Shown: one piece after another, positions 8,104 through 16,196 of the stretch
How positions within the stretch are numbered: the stretch's first letter is position 1
How the letters are laid out: each line of letters starts with the position of its first letter
Notes under the pieces: generated by a model
The model's input: the letters and a program-made list of their open reading frames with translations, nothing else
Told to the model about the DNA's origin: nothing
The model's database searches: none
Position numbers and translations under genes: made by a program
Assembly: GCA_963770545.1 (NCBI GenBank)
Contig: CAVYQF010000032.1
Span: 1 to 64,000 of the forward strand
Source of the DNA: RYN-230 sp963770545
GTDB taxonomy: Bacteria > Actinomycetota > Actinomycetes > Streptosporangiales > Streptosporangiaceae
Direction of reading: 5' to 3'
DNA: 64,000 nucleotides

Positions 8104-8511
8104 ATGGACATCACCATTCACGCCAGCTTCCTGGCGCACGACGACCCGGACGCCTCCCTGGCCTTTTACCGCGACGGTCTCGGCTTTGAGGTCCGGGCCG
8201 ACGTCGGATCCGGCAAGATGCGCTGGATCACCGTCGGCCCGCCCGGCCAGCCCGGCACGTCCATCCTCCTGGCCCCGCCCGCCGCCGATCCCGGCGTCAC
8301 CGACGACGAGCGCCGCACCATCGCCGAGATGATGGCCAAGGGCACCTACGGCTGGATCCTCCTGGCCACCAAGGACCTCGACGCCACCTTCGCGCGGCTG
8401 CAGGCCAGCGCCGAGGTTGTCCAGGAGCCGACCAACCAGCCGTACGGCATTCGCGACTGCGCCTTCCGCGATCCCGCGGGCAACCTGGTCCGCATCCAAG
8501 AGCTGAGCTAG
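8104..8511 (+). CDS. VOC family protein (single module pair)
   Basis: This 135-residue glyoxalase-like protein opens TIHASFLAHDDPDASLAFYRDGLGFEV and closes with the usual RDCAFRDPAGNLVRIQEL. A putative metal or ligand pocket is formed by the His and Glu at the family positions (His near residue 5, Glu near the C-terminus). The reaction is unknown. It is the third gene of the VOC-AraC-VOC cassette. The ATG at 8104 is preferred over 8098 because of its fixed 13-nt distance to the TAGCGT box. Confidence 0.9.
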   Translation: MDITIHASFLAHDDPDASLAFYRDGLGFEVRADVGSGKMRWITVGPPGQPGTSILLAPPAADPGVTDDERRTIAEMMAKGTYGWILLATKDLDATFARLQASAEVVQEPTNQPYGIRDCAFRDPAGNLVRIQELS

Positions 8512-8826
8512 CCGGCCGGTCGCAGCCATGTGCACCGAGGCGTACCGTCAGGCGCTGACCCGGGACTTCTCATCCACGCCATCACCGGCCCCGGCCTCAC
8601 CCGTGCGCCAGGCCGCTCAAGCCGGCCGGAAAGGCGCCGGCCGCGAAGGCGTTGCGGAGCGGCCGCCCCCGGGGGGCGGCCTGGGCGATCTGGAACGCCC
8701 GGAACCGGGAACCCTCCTGCTTCCCCGCTGAATCGGCGGCTCACGCTGTCGATCGGCCCCGTCCCCGTTCGTGTAGGGGTAGAGGCCGGCCCGAGACCGG
8801 CGTGGCTGGAGGAAGAGGAGAGCGTT
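8512..8826. other. gap with one hairpin, no recognised gene
   Basis: No frame here resembles a known family. A GC-only inverted repeat, GGCCGCCCC against GGGGCGGCC at about 8661-8681, could be a terminator for the VOC gene. An AG-rich ribosome binding site (GGAGGAAGAGGAG) for the next gene occupies the last 20 nt. Confidence 0.5.
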
Positions 8827-9678
8827 ATGCCCGACCCGGAGATCCTGCTGAGTGGGCTGGGGATTCCTGAGTCGCCGCGGTGGCACCAGGGGAGGCTGTG
8901 GTTCTGCAACTGGATCGACCGGCAGGTCGTGGCGGCCGACATGGACGCCAAGGCGGAGGTCATGCTCACCCGCGACCCGGCCAGCCACCCGATGGGGTAC
9001 TCCATCGGGTGGCTGCCCGACGGCAGGCTGCTGACGACCGGCGACCAGGTCCGGCGCCAGGAGCCTGACGGCTCGATGACCGTCCATGCCGCGCAGCGGG
9101 CGAACGAGATCGTCGTGGACGTACGCGGCAATGCCTACGTCAACGGCGCGGACTTCGACTTCGCCGCCGGCGCGCCGCCCAAGCCGGGCTACATCAAGCT
9201 CGTCACGATGGACGGGCAGCTGCGTCAGGTCGCCGGCGACATCCAGTTCCCCAACGGCATGGTCATCACCCCGGACGGCCGGACGCTGATCGTCTCCGAG
9301 TCGTTCGCGGGCCGGCTCACCGCGTTCGGCATCGACGCCGACGGCGGGCTGTCGGGGCGGCGGGTGTTCGCCGAGGGTCTGGGACCGGACGGCATCTGCA
9401 TGGACGCCGAGGGTGCGGTGTGGGTGTCTACCGGCGGGTTCTCGGTCGCCCGGGTCGCCGAGGGGGGCAAGGTCCTGCAGGGCGTCGAACTCGGGGAGAA
9501 CCGGGCGCCGTTCGCGCTGATGCTCGGCGGCCCGGACCGGCAGACCCTGTTCATCTGCACCGCGGACTGGCGCCAGGCCGACAGCGTCCCCGCCAACCTC
9601 GAACGCCTGACCACAGGACCGCGTACCGGGGAGATCCTCGCCCTCCCGGTCGGGGTGCCCGGCGCCGGCCGGCCATGA
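8827..9678 (+). CDS. SMP-30/gluconolactonase/LRE family protein
   Basis: This 283-residue six-bladed beta-propeller protein has LLSGLGIPESPRWHQGRLWF at the start, carrying the Glu expected as first metal ligand. It has IQFPNGMVITPDGRTLIVSES in the middle, with the conserved Asn-Gly, and GPDGICMDAEGAVWVS near the last ligand Asp. Family members are Ca2+- or Zn2+-dependent lactonases that hydrolyse sugar or other lactones. No signal peptide is seen. The ATG at 8827 has a strong GGAGGAAGAGGAG upstream; the longer open frame to 8530 lacks homology. Confidence 0.92.
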   Translation: MPDPEILLSGLGIPESPRWHQGRLWFCNWIDRQVVAADMDAKAEVMLTRDPASHPMGYSIGWLPDGRLLTTGDQVRRQEPDGSMTVHAAQRANEIVVDVRGNAYVNGADFDFAAGAPPKPGYIKLVTMDGQLRQVAGDIQFPNGMVITPDGRTLIVSESFAGRLTAFGIDADGGLSGRRVFAEGLGPDGICMDAEGAVWVSTGGFSVARVAEGGKVLQGVELGENRAPFALMLGGPDRQTLFICTADWRQADSVPANLERLTTGPRTGEILALPVGVPGAGRP

Positions 9679-9760
9679 CCGCGACCGGGCACCGGCCGCG
9701 TCGTCCGGTGCCCGTGTCGGTGAGCGGCCGCGACCCGCAGCTGACGTCCCCGGCCGGGTT

Positions 9761-10681
9761 CTAGTGCTCCGGCCGGCCGGGCGGCTGCCAGAGGCGGAAC
9801 GTCGCGCCCTGATCGTCGGTGCACTCGGCGAGCAGCCCGAACGGCCTGCGCTCGGGCTCGCCCGCGTGGCCGCCGGCGGCCCGGACCCGCTCGACCGCGG
9901 CCGCGACGTCATCGACGCGGTAGGACAGCTGCACCTCGGGTTCCGCGCTTTCCGACGACCAGATGCCCAGCGGCGGCCTGGTCTCGTCGGTGCGCCACGT
10001 GCCGGGGTGACCGGGGGGGAACGGCACCTGCAGCACGGCCTCGTAAAACTCCTTGGCCCGGTGCCCGTCCCGCGCCACCATCGTCACGTTCGCGATGTCG
10101 CCCGGCTGCGGCCCGCTCACCGACGCCGGCGGCCTGAGCAGCGTCCAGCGGTGCCCGAACGGGTCGACGATCACCGCAGCGCGACCGTAGGGCTGGTCGG
10201 CCGGCTCGCGTTCCACCGAGGCGCCGCTGCGCCGGGCCCGCTCGGTACTCGCGTCAACGTCATCGACCTCCAGGTGGAGGGTGTGGCTGAACGTCGCGGG
10301 GGAGTCGGGCGCGCGTACCGGCACGTCAGGCCAGAGGTCGGAAGCCTCGGCGAACATCAGCACCGCGCCGCCAATGCCGACCTCGGCGTGGCCGATCGTG
10401 CCGTCCGCGTTGACGTGGAGCTCGCCGCGGGGCCGCGCGCCGAACACCTCGGCGTACCAGTCCAGGGCACGCCGGGCATCGGACACGACGATGTAGGGGG
10501 TCAGCGCCGGGGGCCGGGCGGGCTCGCGCCCGGCCCGGGTCACGGCCGTCGGTTGGGTCATGGTTCCTCCTGGGGATGCGAAAACTTCCCGGGTCAGCCG
10601 CGTCTGCAGCCGCGTGGCGAACCCGGGGTCGGGATCGACTGGCGTGATGGGCTCGCGCAGAGCCTCGAACGGATCCGTCAT
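9761..10681 (-). CDS. VOC family protein with sigma-factor-linked N-terminal extension
   Basis: This 306-residue protein starts with an approximately 40-residue segment (MTDPFEALREPITPVDPDP, then FATRLQTRLTREVF) that precedes two VOC modules. The first module reads LTPYIVVSDARRALDWYAEVFGA and the second IANVTMVARDGHRAKEFYEAVL. The ATG overlaps the stop of the ECF sigma gene (ATGA at 10678-10681), so the two are translationally coupled. Genes in this position normally encode anti-sigma factors, and the N-terminal segment could contact sigma while the VOC domains sense a ligand. That role is inference; a coupled enzyme is the alternative. Confidence 0.85.
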   Translation of the reverse strand: MTDPFEALREPITPVDPDPGFATRLQTRLTREVFASPGGTMTQPTAVTRAGREPARPPALTPYIVVSDARRALDWYAEVFGARPRGELHVNADGTIGHAEVGIGGAVLMFAEASDLWPDVPVRAPDSPATFSHTLHLEVDDVDASTERARRSGASVEREPADQPYGRAAVIVDPFGHRWTLLRPPASVSGPQPGDIANVTMVARDGHRAKEFYEAVLQVPFPPGHPGTWRTDETRPPLGIWSSESAEPEVQLSYRVDDVAAAVERVRAAGGHAGEPERRPFGLLAECTDDQGATFRLWQPPGRPEH

Positions 10682-11196
10682 CGCGAGCCCTCCTCTCCCT
10701 CGTAGATACGGCGGAACGCGGCGCGGGCCCGGACCAGCAGCGCCTCGGTGGCGTGCAGGGTGCGGTCCAGGTGCCGGGCCACCTGAGGCACCGGCAGTCC
10801 GTCGAGGTAGCGGAGCGTGAGCGCGGCCCGGTGGTGCGCGCCGAGCTGGTCGAGCACCTCGCGGGCGCGGATCCGGTCGACAACCGTCTCCCAGGGATCG
10901 TCGCGCGCCGGCCCGCCGTCCAGCAGGCGCAGCCCGCGCTGCTCCCGCTCGGCCCGCCGCCAGTGGTCGGCGAGCTTGTGCCGGGCCACCCCGATCAGCC
11001 ACGGGATCGACGGATCGGGCGCGCCCGGCTTGCGCACCGCGTGCACCGCGGCCAGGAACGACTCGGCCGTAAGGTCCTCGGCCAGGCCGGTGTCGCCGCA
11101 GCGGGCCAGCAGGTAGCCGTAGACGTGCGGCAGCGCATCGTCATAGAGCTCCAGCAGCCCCAACGCCGGGTCGGGCTGCACCTGCGGGTGCATCAC
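10678..11196 (-). CDS. ECF (sigma-70 family) RNA polymerase sigma factor
   Basis: This 172-residue protein has region 2 (YDDALPHVYGYLLARCGD, then LAEDLTAESFLAAVHAV and PWLIGVARHKLADHWRR) and region 4 (LGAHHRAALTLRYLDGLPVPQVA, then TLHATEALLVRARAAFR). It lacks the long C-terminal extension of ECF41-type sigmas. It directs RNA polymerase to a dedicated promoter set. It overlaps the downstream VOC-type gene by 4 nt and is probably the first gene of a two-gene operon. No obvious autoregulated promoter could be assigned upstream, where short tandem repeats lie. Confidence 0.92.
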   Translation of the reverse strand: MMHPQVQPDPALGLLELYDDALPHVYGYLLARCGDTGLAEDLTAESFLAAVHAVRKPGAPDPSIPWLIGVARHKLADHWRRAEREQRGLRLLDGGPARDDPWETVVDRIRAREVLDQLGAHHRAALTLRYLDGLPVPQVARHLDRTLHATEALLVRARAAFRRIYEGEEGSR

Positions 11197-11567
11197 ACCC
11201 TCATCGTCGTCCGGGCGGCCGGTCCTCCGACGGGCAGGGCCGGACCTTTTTCCCGGCTGATCAGCACGGTCACCGCGTGCTGGCGACGGTGACGGCGCGG
11301 ATGTGCCGGGGCGTACGGCCGCGCGCAGGCGCCCGGGTTCGGTTCCGTCTTGCAGCTAGCAGGAATCCAGTTGCCCGGCTAGCAGGCAGCCGATAAGTGG
11401 CATTCGCCGGGATGGCGAGCGGCCGGATACGCGAAACACTCGGATGGCCACGCAAGCCGCAGCGTGACGGCCGAGCGCTTGACAGGTGAGCGCGTGACAG
11501 GCGAGGGCGTGACAGGCGAGAGCGTGACAGCAAAGGGTGCGGCGTAAGCCCCGAGGAGGAGAAGGGC
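11197..11567. other. intergenic region between divergent genes, with tandem repeats
   Basis: No coding sequence is supported. The region contains the 15-bp tandem repeat (listed separately) and a purine-rich ribosome binding site (GAGGAGGAGAAG) just before the WhiB start. It must carry the promoter of the sigma factor gene on one strand and that of the WhiB gene on the other. Confidence 0.6.
11473..11532. repeat. 15-bp direct tandem repeat, four units
   Basis: Four consecutive 15-nt units with consensus GAGCGCGTGACAGGC run from 11473 to 11532. Units 2 and 3 differ at one position, and the first and last are more diverged. A partial fifth unit (GCAGCGTGACGGCC) lies just before. The array ends about 35 nt before the WhiB start. 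It has no spacers, so it is not CRISPR. It could be a cluster of binding sites or a simple minisatellite. Confidence 0.85.
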
Positions 11568-11851
11568 GTGACCCTGATGAGTGACACCAGCCAGGACCTC
11601 CTCCCGCGACAACGGGCACCGCGGAGACGGATTGGCGTGATCAGGCCGCCTGCCGCGAGATGGATCCGGACCTGTTCTTTCCGATCGGTACGGCGGGTGA
11701 GTCCCTGATCCAGATCGATGCAGCCAGGCAGGTCTGCCGGACATGCCCCGTATGCGAACCGTGCCTGCGGTGGGCCCTGAACAGCGGTTCTGCTGGTGTC
11801 TGGGGCGGTACCACCCAGGACGAGCGCCGCACCCTCAGGCGGCAGACCTGA
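11568..11851 (+). pseudogene. WhiB-family iron-sulfur regulator, apparently frameshifted near its N-terminus
   Basis: The protein core is intact from DWRDQAACREMDPDLFFPIG (whose Cys is the first cluster ligand) through VCRTCPVCEPC (C-x2-C-x5-C) to GVWGGTTQDERR (the G[V/I]WGG turn). The Cys arrangement fits a WhiB [4Fe-4S] protein. No start codon lies between the in-frame stop at 11582 and the core, except an ATG at 11660 that would lose the first Cys. The natural start (GTG 11568 or ATG 11577, reading MSDTSQDLLPRQR) is in another frame, and one extra base near 11620 would join them. Either the gene is inactivated or the base is missing from the assembly. Confidence 0.75.
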
Positions 11852-11871
11852 CTGCGGAAGATGGAGGAGCT

Positions 11872-12630
11872 GTGACGGCAGAAACGGATGGTAAGGCGGC
11901 CCGGGTCGCGGTGCTCGGCGCCGGCATCATGGGATCGGCGATGGTCCGCAACCTCGCGGGCGCCGTCCTGGCCACCAGGGTGTGGGATCGGTCGGCGTCG
12001 GCGACCGCCCCGCTGGCCGACGCGGGCGATGGGCACCATCGGCGTAGCAGCGACCCGGGCCATGAGGGACCGGCTGGCGTCGAGCCGGCCCGGCGTCATG
12101 TTCGTGGACGCCCCGGTATCGGCAGCAAGGGCCCAGCCGAGCGGGGCGAGCTGCTGATCCTGGCGTCAGGCCCGGCCGGGGCGGCCGGGCCGCTACGCCC
12201 GGTGTTCGGCGCCCTGGGCCGCAAGACCGTGTGGCTGGGCGAGGCTGGGCAGGGCAGCCAGATGAAACTGGTCGTCAACACCTACCTGTCCATCCTCGTT
12301 GGGGGGGTGGCGGAGACCATGGAACTCGCTGATCGCCTCGGTATCGCTCACCAGCAGCTGGCGGAGGTCATCGAGGGCGGCCCGCTGGATGCGCCGCTCG
12401 CCATGGCCAAGTTCCGCAAGATGGACCAGCGCGACTTCGCCGCGGAGTTCCCGCTGGAGTGGGCGCTCAAGCACGTCGATCTGGCGATCACAGCCGCGCA
12501 CGACGACACGCTGCCCCTGCTGGCCGCGCTCTCGGGCCAGTGGCATGCTGCCGTGGACGCCGGGCACGGCCGCCAGGACATCAGCGCCGGCCGCCTGGCC
12601 CTGGGCGGCTCCGCGCCGGGATCTCGCTGA
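11872..12630 (+). pseudogene. NAD(P)-dependent 3-hydroxyisobutyrate-type dehydrogenase, internally deleted
   Basis: The N-terminus has the dinucleotide motif VLGAGIMGS and the C-terminal half has the catalytic Lys block GQGSQMKLVVNTYL. Between them about 50-60 codons of the Rossmann domain are missing. The stretch GTIGVAATRAMRDRL to VMFVDAPVS (12032-12118) is in a different frame from both flanks. A single missing G near 12119 (DAPVS then GSKGPAE) would restore the second junction. The GTG start at 11872 follows GGAGGAGC. Loss of the NAD-domain segment makes activity unlikely. Confidence 0.85.
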
Positions 12631-12662
12631 GCAGTGTGATCCCTGGCTGAGCAGTGTGATCC
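12626..12662 (+). repeat. 17-bp direct repeat pair
   Basis: GCTGAGCAGTGTGATCC occurs at 12626-12642 and again at 12646-12662, 20 nt apart. The first copy includes the stop codon of the dehydrogenase remnant. No function is evident. Confidence 0.8.
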
Positions 12663-12722
12663 AGACTTGTCGTCTGCTTGACTGCTGGCATAGCGGGCCG
12701 GGTGGCCGGGGAAAGGGAAGCG

Positions 12723-12965
12723 ATGGATCTGGAAGAGGTACTGGCCAAAGTCGTCGAGCTGGGCCGGGAGGAGCTGCACATTGTCCGTAAGCGGGCGGAG
12801 GAAAAGACCGCGCCCCGCGATCACGGCCGTGACTTTGAGGAGATGCTGCGGGCCGCCGATCAACTGGATCACCACGCGCATCTGCTGCGCCGGCTCCACG
12901 ACGGCGAATTCGCCCAGCACTGGCGCCGCGAGAGCGCGCAAGATGTGCCGGGCGGCGGCTCCTGA
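12723..12965 (+). CDS. small hypothetical protein, helical
   Basis: This 80-residue, strongly charged protein is rich in Glu, Arg, Leu and His (LEEVLAKVVELGREELHIV, then FEEMLRAADQLDHHAHLLRRL) and is predicted by eye to be almost all alpha-helical. No family is recognised. The ATG at 12723 is preceded by a GGGGAAAGGGAAG purine tract. It is a stand-alone gene, convergent with the DUF6582 gene. Confidence 0.55.
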   Translation: MDLEEVLAKVVELGREELHIVRKRAEEKTAPRDHGRDFEEMLRAADQLDHHAHLLRRLHDGEFAQHWRRESAQDVPGGGS

Positions 12966-12998
12966 CCGCTCACCGGCCAGGAACCGCCCATAGAGACG

Positions 12999-13316
12999 TC
13001 AGCGGCCGCCGGTTGAGTGCATCAGATCGTGCCATGACTGCTCGGTGATCTGAACATCGAAGTAGGACGCGGCGAGACGGATGTTCTCGAAGGCGAGGGC
13101 CCGGTCAGCGTCACTCACGTCGGTGACCTGATCGAATCGGGCGAGCGCGGTCCGCACGTGGCTCGCCGAGCTCAGCGGTTCCTTCCGCTGCCGCGGGAAG
13201 GCATAGGCCGAGGCGGGGAGTTCGCTGCGTTCCGCGGCGTCCAGGTCACCTCCGGACTGCTCGGACGCGGGTGGCGGCTGCCATGTGGGCGCGGGACCGG
13301 TGGTCTCGTCGGGCAT
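12999..13316 (-). CDS. DUF6582-like small protein
   Basis: This 105-residue protein contains ERSELPASAYAFPRQRKEPLSSASHVRTALARFDQV, the layout of a widespread phage- and actinobacteria-associated domain (DUF6582). In that domain a Leu-Pro-x-x-Ala-Phe-Ala motif is followed by a basic stretch and a helix. The function is unknown. The N-terminal 25 residues are Pro/Gln-rich and probably disordered. A GGGGAAGGAGAA site precedes the ATG. Confidence 0.7.
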   Translation of the reverse strand: MPDETTGPAPTWQPPPASEQSGGDLDAAERSELPASAYAFPRQRKEPLSSASHVRTALARFDQVTDVSDADRALAFENIRLAASYFDVQITEQSWHDLMHSTGGR

Positions 13317-13726
13317 CGTGTTCTCCTTCCCCGGCGCGTTCGCCGAGCTAGCTGATCGTTTGCTGCAGGCTGGACGGGCCGTGCCCGGGAGCTGCCTCGC
13401 CGTGTCAGTCCCGGGGCCACCAGCGTGTTCATGGGCGCAGCTCCATCGCTGCGTGGGCCGGGTAGTCGGTGGTGACCTGTTCGCTGATCGCGATGTGCGC
13501 AGCGGCCACCGGCCACCCCGGCCCGGCCGCGCGCCAGCTGCTTCGGCTCATAGTGCACGATCGGGGTGCCGAACACGGTTCTGTTATACAGGGCCAGGGT
13601 CAGGGCCTCGCGCCACGGGCTCGGCCAGTTCGCCGCGGCGAACGCGGCCAGGCGCTCGCGGGCCGGGCGGGGCAGCGCCCCCGGGGCCAGGCTGCCATAG
13701 ACCGTCTCACCATCCAGCACGCCCAT
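13172..13726 (-). other. open frame of doubtful coding status
   Basis: The first 65 or so codons of this 184-codon minus-strand frame (VLDGETVYGSLAPGALPRP, then NWPSPWREALTLALYNRTVF) look protein-like. The second half becomes Arg/Pro-rich and overlaps the start of the DUF6582 gene on the same strand. I cannot assign a family. It may be the 5' remnant of a lost gene, since it abuts a phosphotransferase remnant on the other strand. Confidence 0.3.
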
Positions 13727-13728
13727 GC

Positions 13729-14012
13729 CCGCTGGAGCAGGTTATCTACGAGAGCTACCTGGCCGGCTGCGAGCGGCCGGCTGGCGTGAGGACCCTCGGC
13801 TGGTCCGGCTCGGCATGTGGTCCTCGTCGGTGAAGTACGACTGGATGGCCGCGTTCACCCTGGCTCAGGTCTCCCAGGAGCGGCAGTACCAGTACGGGGT
13901 CGGCGGCGAGATCGACGCCGGGTTCAAATTCCGGGAGCGCAGCCGGGTACTGCAGTTCAACGCGGGCTGGGCCGGCCAGGCGCTCGACCTCGCCGACGAA
14001 CTCGGCCTGTAG
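13729..14012 (+). pseudogene. aminoglycoside phosphotransferase-family, C-terminal remnant with frameshift
   Basis: Reading LEQVIYESYLAG in one frame and then LRAAGWREDPRLVRLGMWSSSVKYDW in another reproduces the C-terminal helices of an APH/choline-kinase-like phosphotransferase. One added base near 13765 would join them. The catalytic HGD and DxD motifs that would lie upstream are missing, so it is a dead fragment. Confidence 0.7.
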
Positions 14013-14054
14013 CCGGCGGCTGGCCAGCGATGAGCCGGATGCTGCCGGCCACGC

Positions 14055-15215
14055 TCAGGTGCGCCGGATCGCGTCCCGGCCGAGGTCGGCGAGGGTCGGG
14101 TAGCCGTCGACCGCCATCAGCAGGTCGGCCTCGGCCAGGATCGTCATGAGCACGTGGACGATGCCGTCGGTACCGCCCAGCGCGGCGCCGTAGGCGTAGG
14201 GGCGGCCGATCCCGACTGCGGTGGCGCCGAGGGCGACCGCCTTCACCACGTCGGAGCCGGACCGTACGCCGGAGTCGAAGAGGATGGGTACGTCGGGCAC
14301 GGCGTCGGCCACGTCAGCGAGGCAGTCGATGGCGGCGAGACCGCCGTTGGCTTGCCGGCCGCCGTGGGTGGAGACGTAGATGCCGTCGATGCCCTCATCG
14401 ATGGCCCGGCGGGCGTCGTCGGGGTGGCAAATCCCCTTGAGCACGATAGGCAGCGTGGTCAGCGAGCGCAGCCAGGCCAGGTCGTCCCAGGTCAGCGGTC
14501 GGCCGAACATCAGTGCCCAGGTCAGGATCGCGGTGCCCGGGTCCTCCTCAGGCGGTTTTTGCAGCCTGCTCCGGAAGACTGGGTCGGAGAAGTATGTCTT
14601 CAGGCAGCGCCCCCGCAGCTGCGGAAAGTTGGAGGTCGACAAGTCACGCGGCCGCCAGCCGGTGACCCAGGTGTCGAGGGTGACCACGATCGCGCGGTAG
14701 CCGGCCGCCTCCGCCCGCTGAACGAGGCTGGCTGCCACCTCGGGATCGGTCGGGCAGTACAGCTGGAAGAATCCGGGCGTCTCCCCGAACTCCGCGGCCA
14801 CATCCTCCAGGGGGTCCTGGCTCAACGTCGAGGCCACCATGGGCACCCCGGTCGCGGCGGCGGCGCGGGCCGCGGCCAGGTCGCCGTGGCCGTCCTGGGT
14901 GCAGATCCCGATTACCCCGATCGGGGCCAGGAAAATGGGTGTCGCGAAGGTGGTGCCGAATAGCTCGACCGACAGGTTCCGGTCGGTGTTCGCCCGCAGC
15001 ATCCGGGGTACGACGCCCCAGTGGTCGAAGGCCGTGCGATTGCTGCGCTGGGTGTGCTCGTCACCGGCTCCCCCCGCGACGTAGGACCACGTGCCGGGCG
15101 GCAGCGCCAGTTCCGCCCGCCGCTCCAGTTCCGCGAACGACATCGGGAGCGAGGGCACCACGCCGGAGAGCCCCGCCAGGTAGATCTCATTCTGCAGGTC
15201 CCCGAAGTTAGCCAT
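14055..15215 (-). CDS. FMN-dependent alpha-hydroxy-acid oxidase (lactate 2-monooxygenase-like)
   Basis: This 386-residue TIM-barrel flavoenzyme carries LAPIGVIGICTQDGHGDLAAARAAAATG (FMN-phosphate side), LPIVLKGICHPDDARRA with the flavin-contacting Lys, and STHGGRQANGG. The active-site His lies in this last motif, which usually reads SNHGGRQ. A conserved Arg follows in DSGVRSGSDVVKA. It oxidises an L-2-hydroxyacid such as lactate to the keto acid or its decarboxylation product. A TAGCAT box lies 12 nt before the ATG, so the transcript may be leaderless. It lies 9 nt downstream of a threonine dehydratase-like gene on the same strand. Confidence 0.92.
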   Translation of the reverse strand: MANFGDLQNEIYLAGLSGVVPSLPMSFAELERRAELALPPGTWSYVAGGAGDEHTQRSNRTAFDHWGVVPRMLRANTDRNLSVELFGTTFATPIFLAPIGVIGICTQDGHGDLAAARAAAATGVPMVASTLSQDPLEDVAAEFGETPGFFQLYCPTDPEVAASLVQRAEAAGYRAIVVTLDTWVTGWRPRDLSTSNFPQLRGRCLKTYFSDPVFRSRLQKPPEEDPGTAILTWALMFGRPLTWDDLAWLRSLTTLPIVLKGICHPDDARRAIDEGIDGIYVSTHGGRQANGGLAAIDCLADVADAVPDVPILFDSGVRSGSDVVKAVALGATAVGIGRPYAYGAALGGTDGIVHVLMTILAEADLLMAVDGYPTLADLGRDAIRRT

Positions 15216-15224
15216 CCAGCGATG

Positions 15225-16187
15225 CTAGGGCCACAGCGCTACTAGTTGTGCGGGGCTGATGTTGCCGCCGCTGCAGACGATCACCACCTTCCGGCCCGCC
15301 CACCGCTGGGGATCGCCCAGCACCGCCGCCAGGGCGGCGGCGCCGGCCTGCTCGACGAGGTTGCGCGTCTTCTCGATCATCACCCGGGTCGCCGCCTTCA
15401 GCGCATCCTCAGAGACCAGGACGAAGTCGTCCAGCAGGTCCCGCAGGATCTGCTGTGGCAGTTCGAACGTGGTCCTGGTGGCCAGCCCTTCCGCGAACGT
15501 GCTGGTGCTGTCCTCGACGAGCGTGCCCGCCCGCCACGAGCGGTGGGCGGCCGGCGCAGCCTCGGACTGCACGCCGATCACCTCGATCGACGGGCGCACG
15601 GCCTTGGCGACCACGCAGGCCCCCGCCGCCCCGCTGCCGCCGCCGACCGGGACTACGATCACCTCGGTGTCTGGCTGGGCCTCGAGGATCTCCACGGTGG
15701 CGGTGGCCACGCCCGCGATGAGGGACGGCTCGTTCCCGGAGTGGATGTAGCGGTACCCGTGCTCGGTGGCGTGCTTCTCGCAGTGCTCGCGGGCCTCGTC
15801 GAAGTCACGGCCGTAATAGACCACCTCGGCGCCGAGGGCCCGCATGGACTCGACCTTCACCGGGTTGGCCTGCTCGGGCACGCAGATCACCGCCCGCACG
15901 CCGAACAAGTCCGCTGCGTAGGCCACCGACTGGCCATGATTGCCGGTCGAGGCCGTGATGACCCCCCGACGCCGCTCACCCGCACCCAGCTGGCTGACCA
16001 GGTTCACGCCGCCGCGGACTTTGAACGCGCCCACCGGCTGATGATTCTCGTGCTTGACCCACACCTGGGCCCTGGTCATGGCATCCAGCGCCGGGTAACG
16101 AAACAGCGCAGTCGCCCGCAGGTAGGGCGCGATCCGCTGACCCGCCGCGAGAACGTCAGCCAGGTCTGGTACCGCGAAGGCGGTCAT
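15225..16187 (-). CDS. threonine/serine dehydratase-like PLP enzyme
   Basis: This 320-residue fold-type II PLP enzyme has the Schiff-base Lys in QPVGAFKVRGG. ASTGNHGQS binds the substrate carboxylate. The glycine-rich phosphate loop is PVGGGSGAAG, and the ending is IVCSGGNISPAQL. There is no C-terminal regulatory (ACT-like) domain, as in catabolic threonine dehydratases and serine racemases. It probably deaminates Thr/Ser to 2-oxoacids. TAGACA lies 12 nt before the ATG. The stop is 9 nt from the start of the hydroxyacid oxidase, suggesting a two-gene unit handling 2-oxo and 2-hydroxy acids. Confidence 0.9.
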   Translation of the reverse strand: MTAFAVPDLADVLAAGQRIAPYLRATALFRYPALDAMTRAQVWVKHENHQPVGAFKVRGGVNLVSQLGAGERRRGVITASTGNHGQSVAYAADLFGVRAVICVPEQANPVKVESMRALGAEVVYYGRDFDEAREHCEKHATEHGYRYIHSGNEPSLIAGVATATVEILEAQPDTEVIVVPVGGGSGAAGACVVAKAVRPSIEVIGVQSEAAPAAHRSWRAGTLVEDSTSTFAEGLATRTTFELPQQILRDLLDDFVLVSEDALKAATRVMIEKTRNLVEQAGAAALAAVLGDPQRWAGRKVVIVCSGGNISPAQLVALWP

Positions 16188-16196
16188 GCCTCGTGT

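Noticed and set aside
8617..9912. 431-codon minus-strand frame over the SMP-30 gene
   Set aside because: It is antisense to a well supported beta-propeller gene, with no family motifs and shadow composition.
13172..13460. Minus-strand continuation of the 13726 frame as a full gene
   Set aside because: It overlaps DUF6582 on the same strand and is Arg/Pro-rich; only the first 65 codons look real, so it is listed as doubtful.
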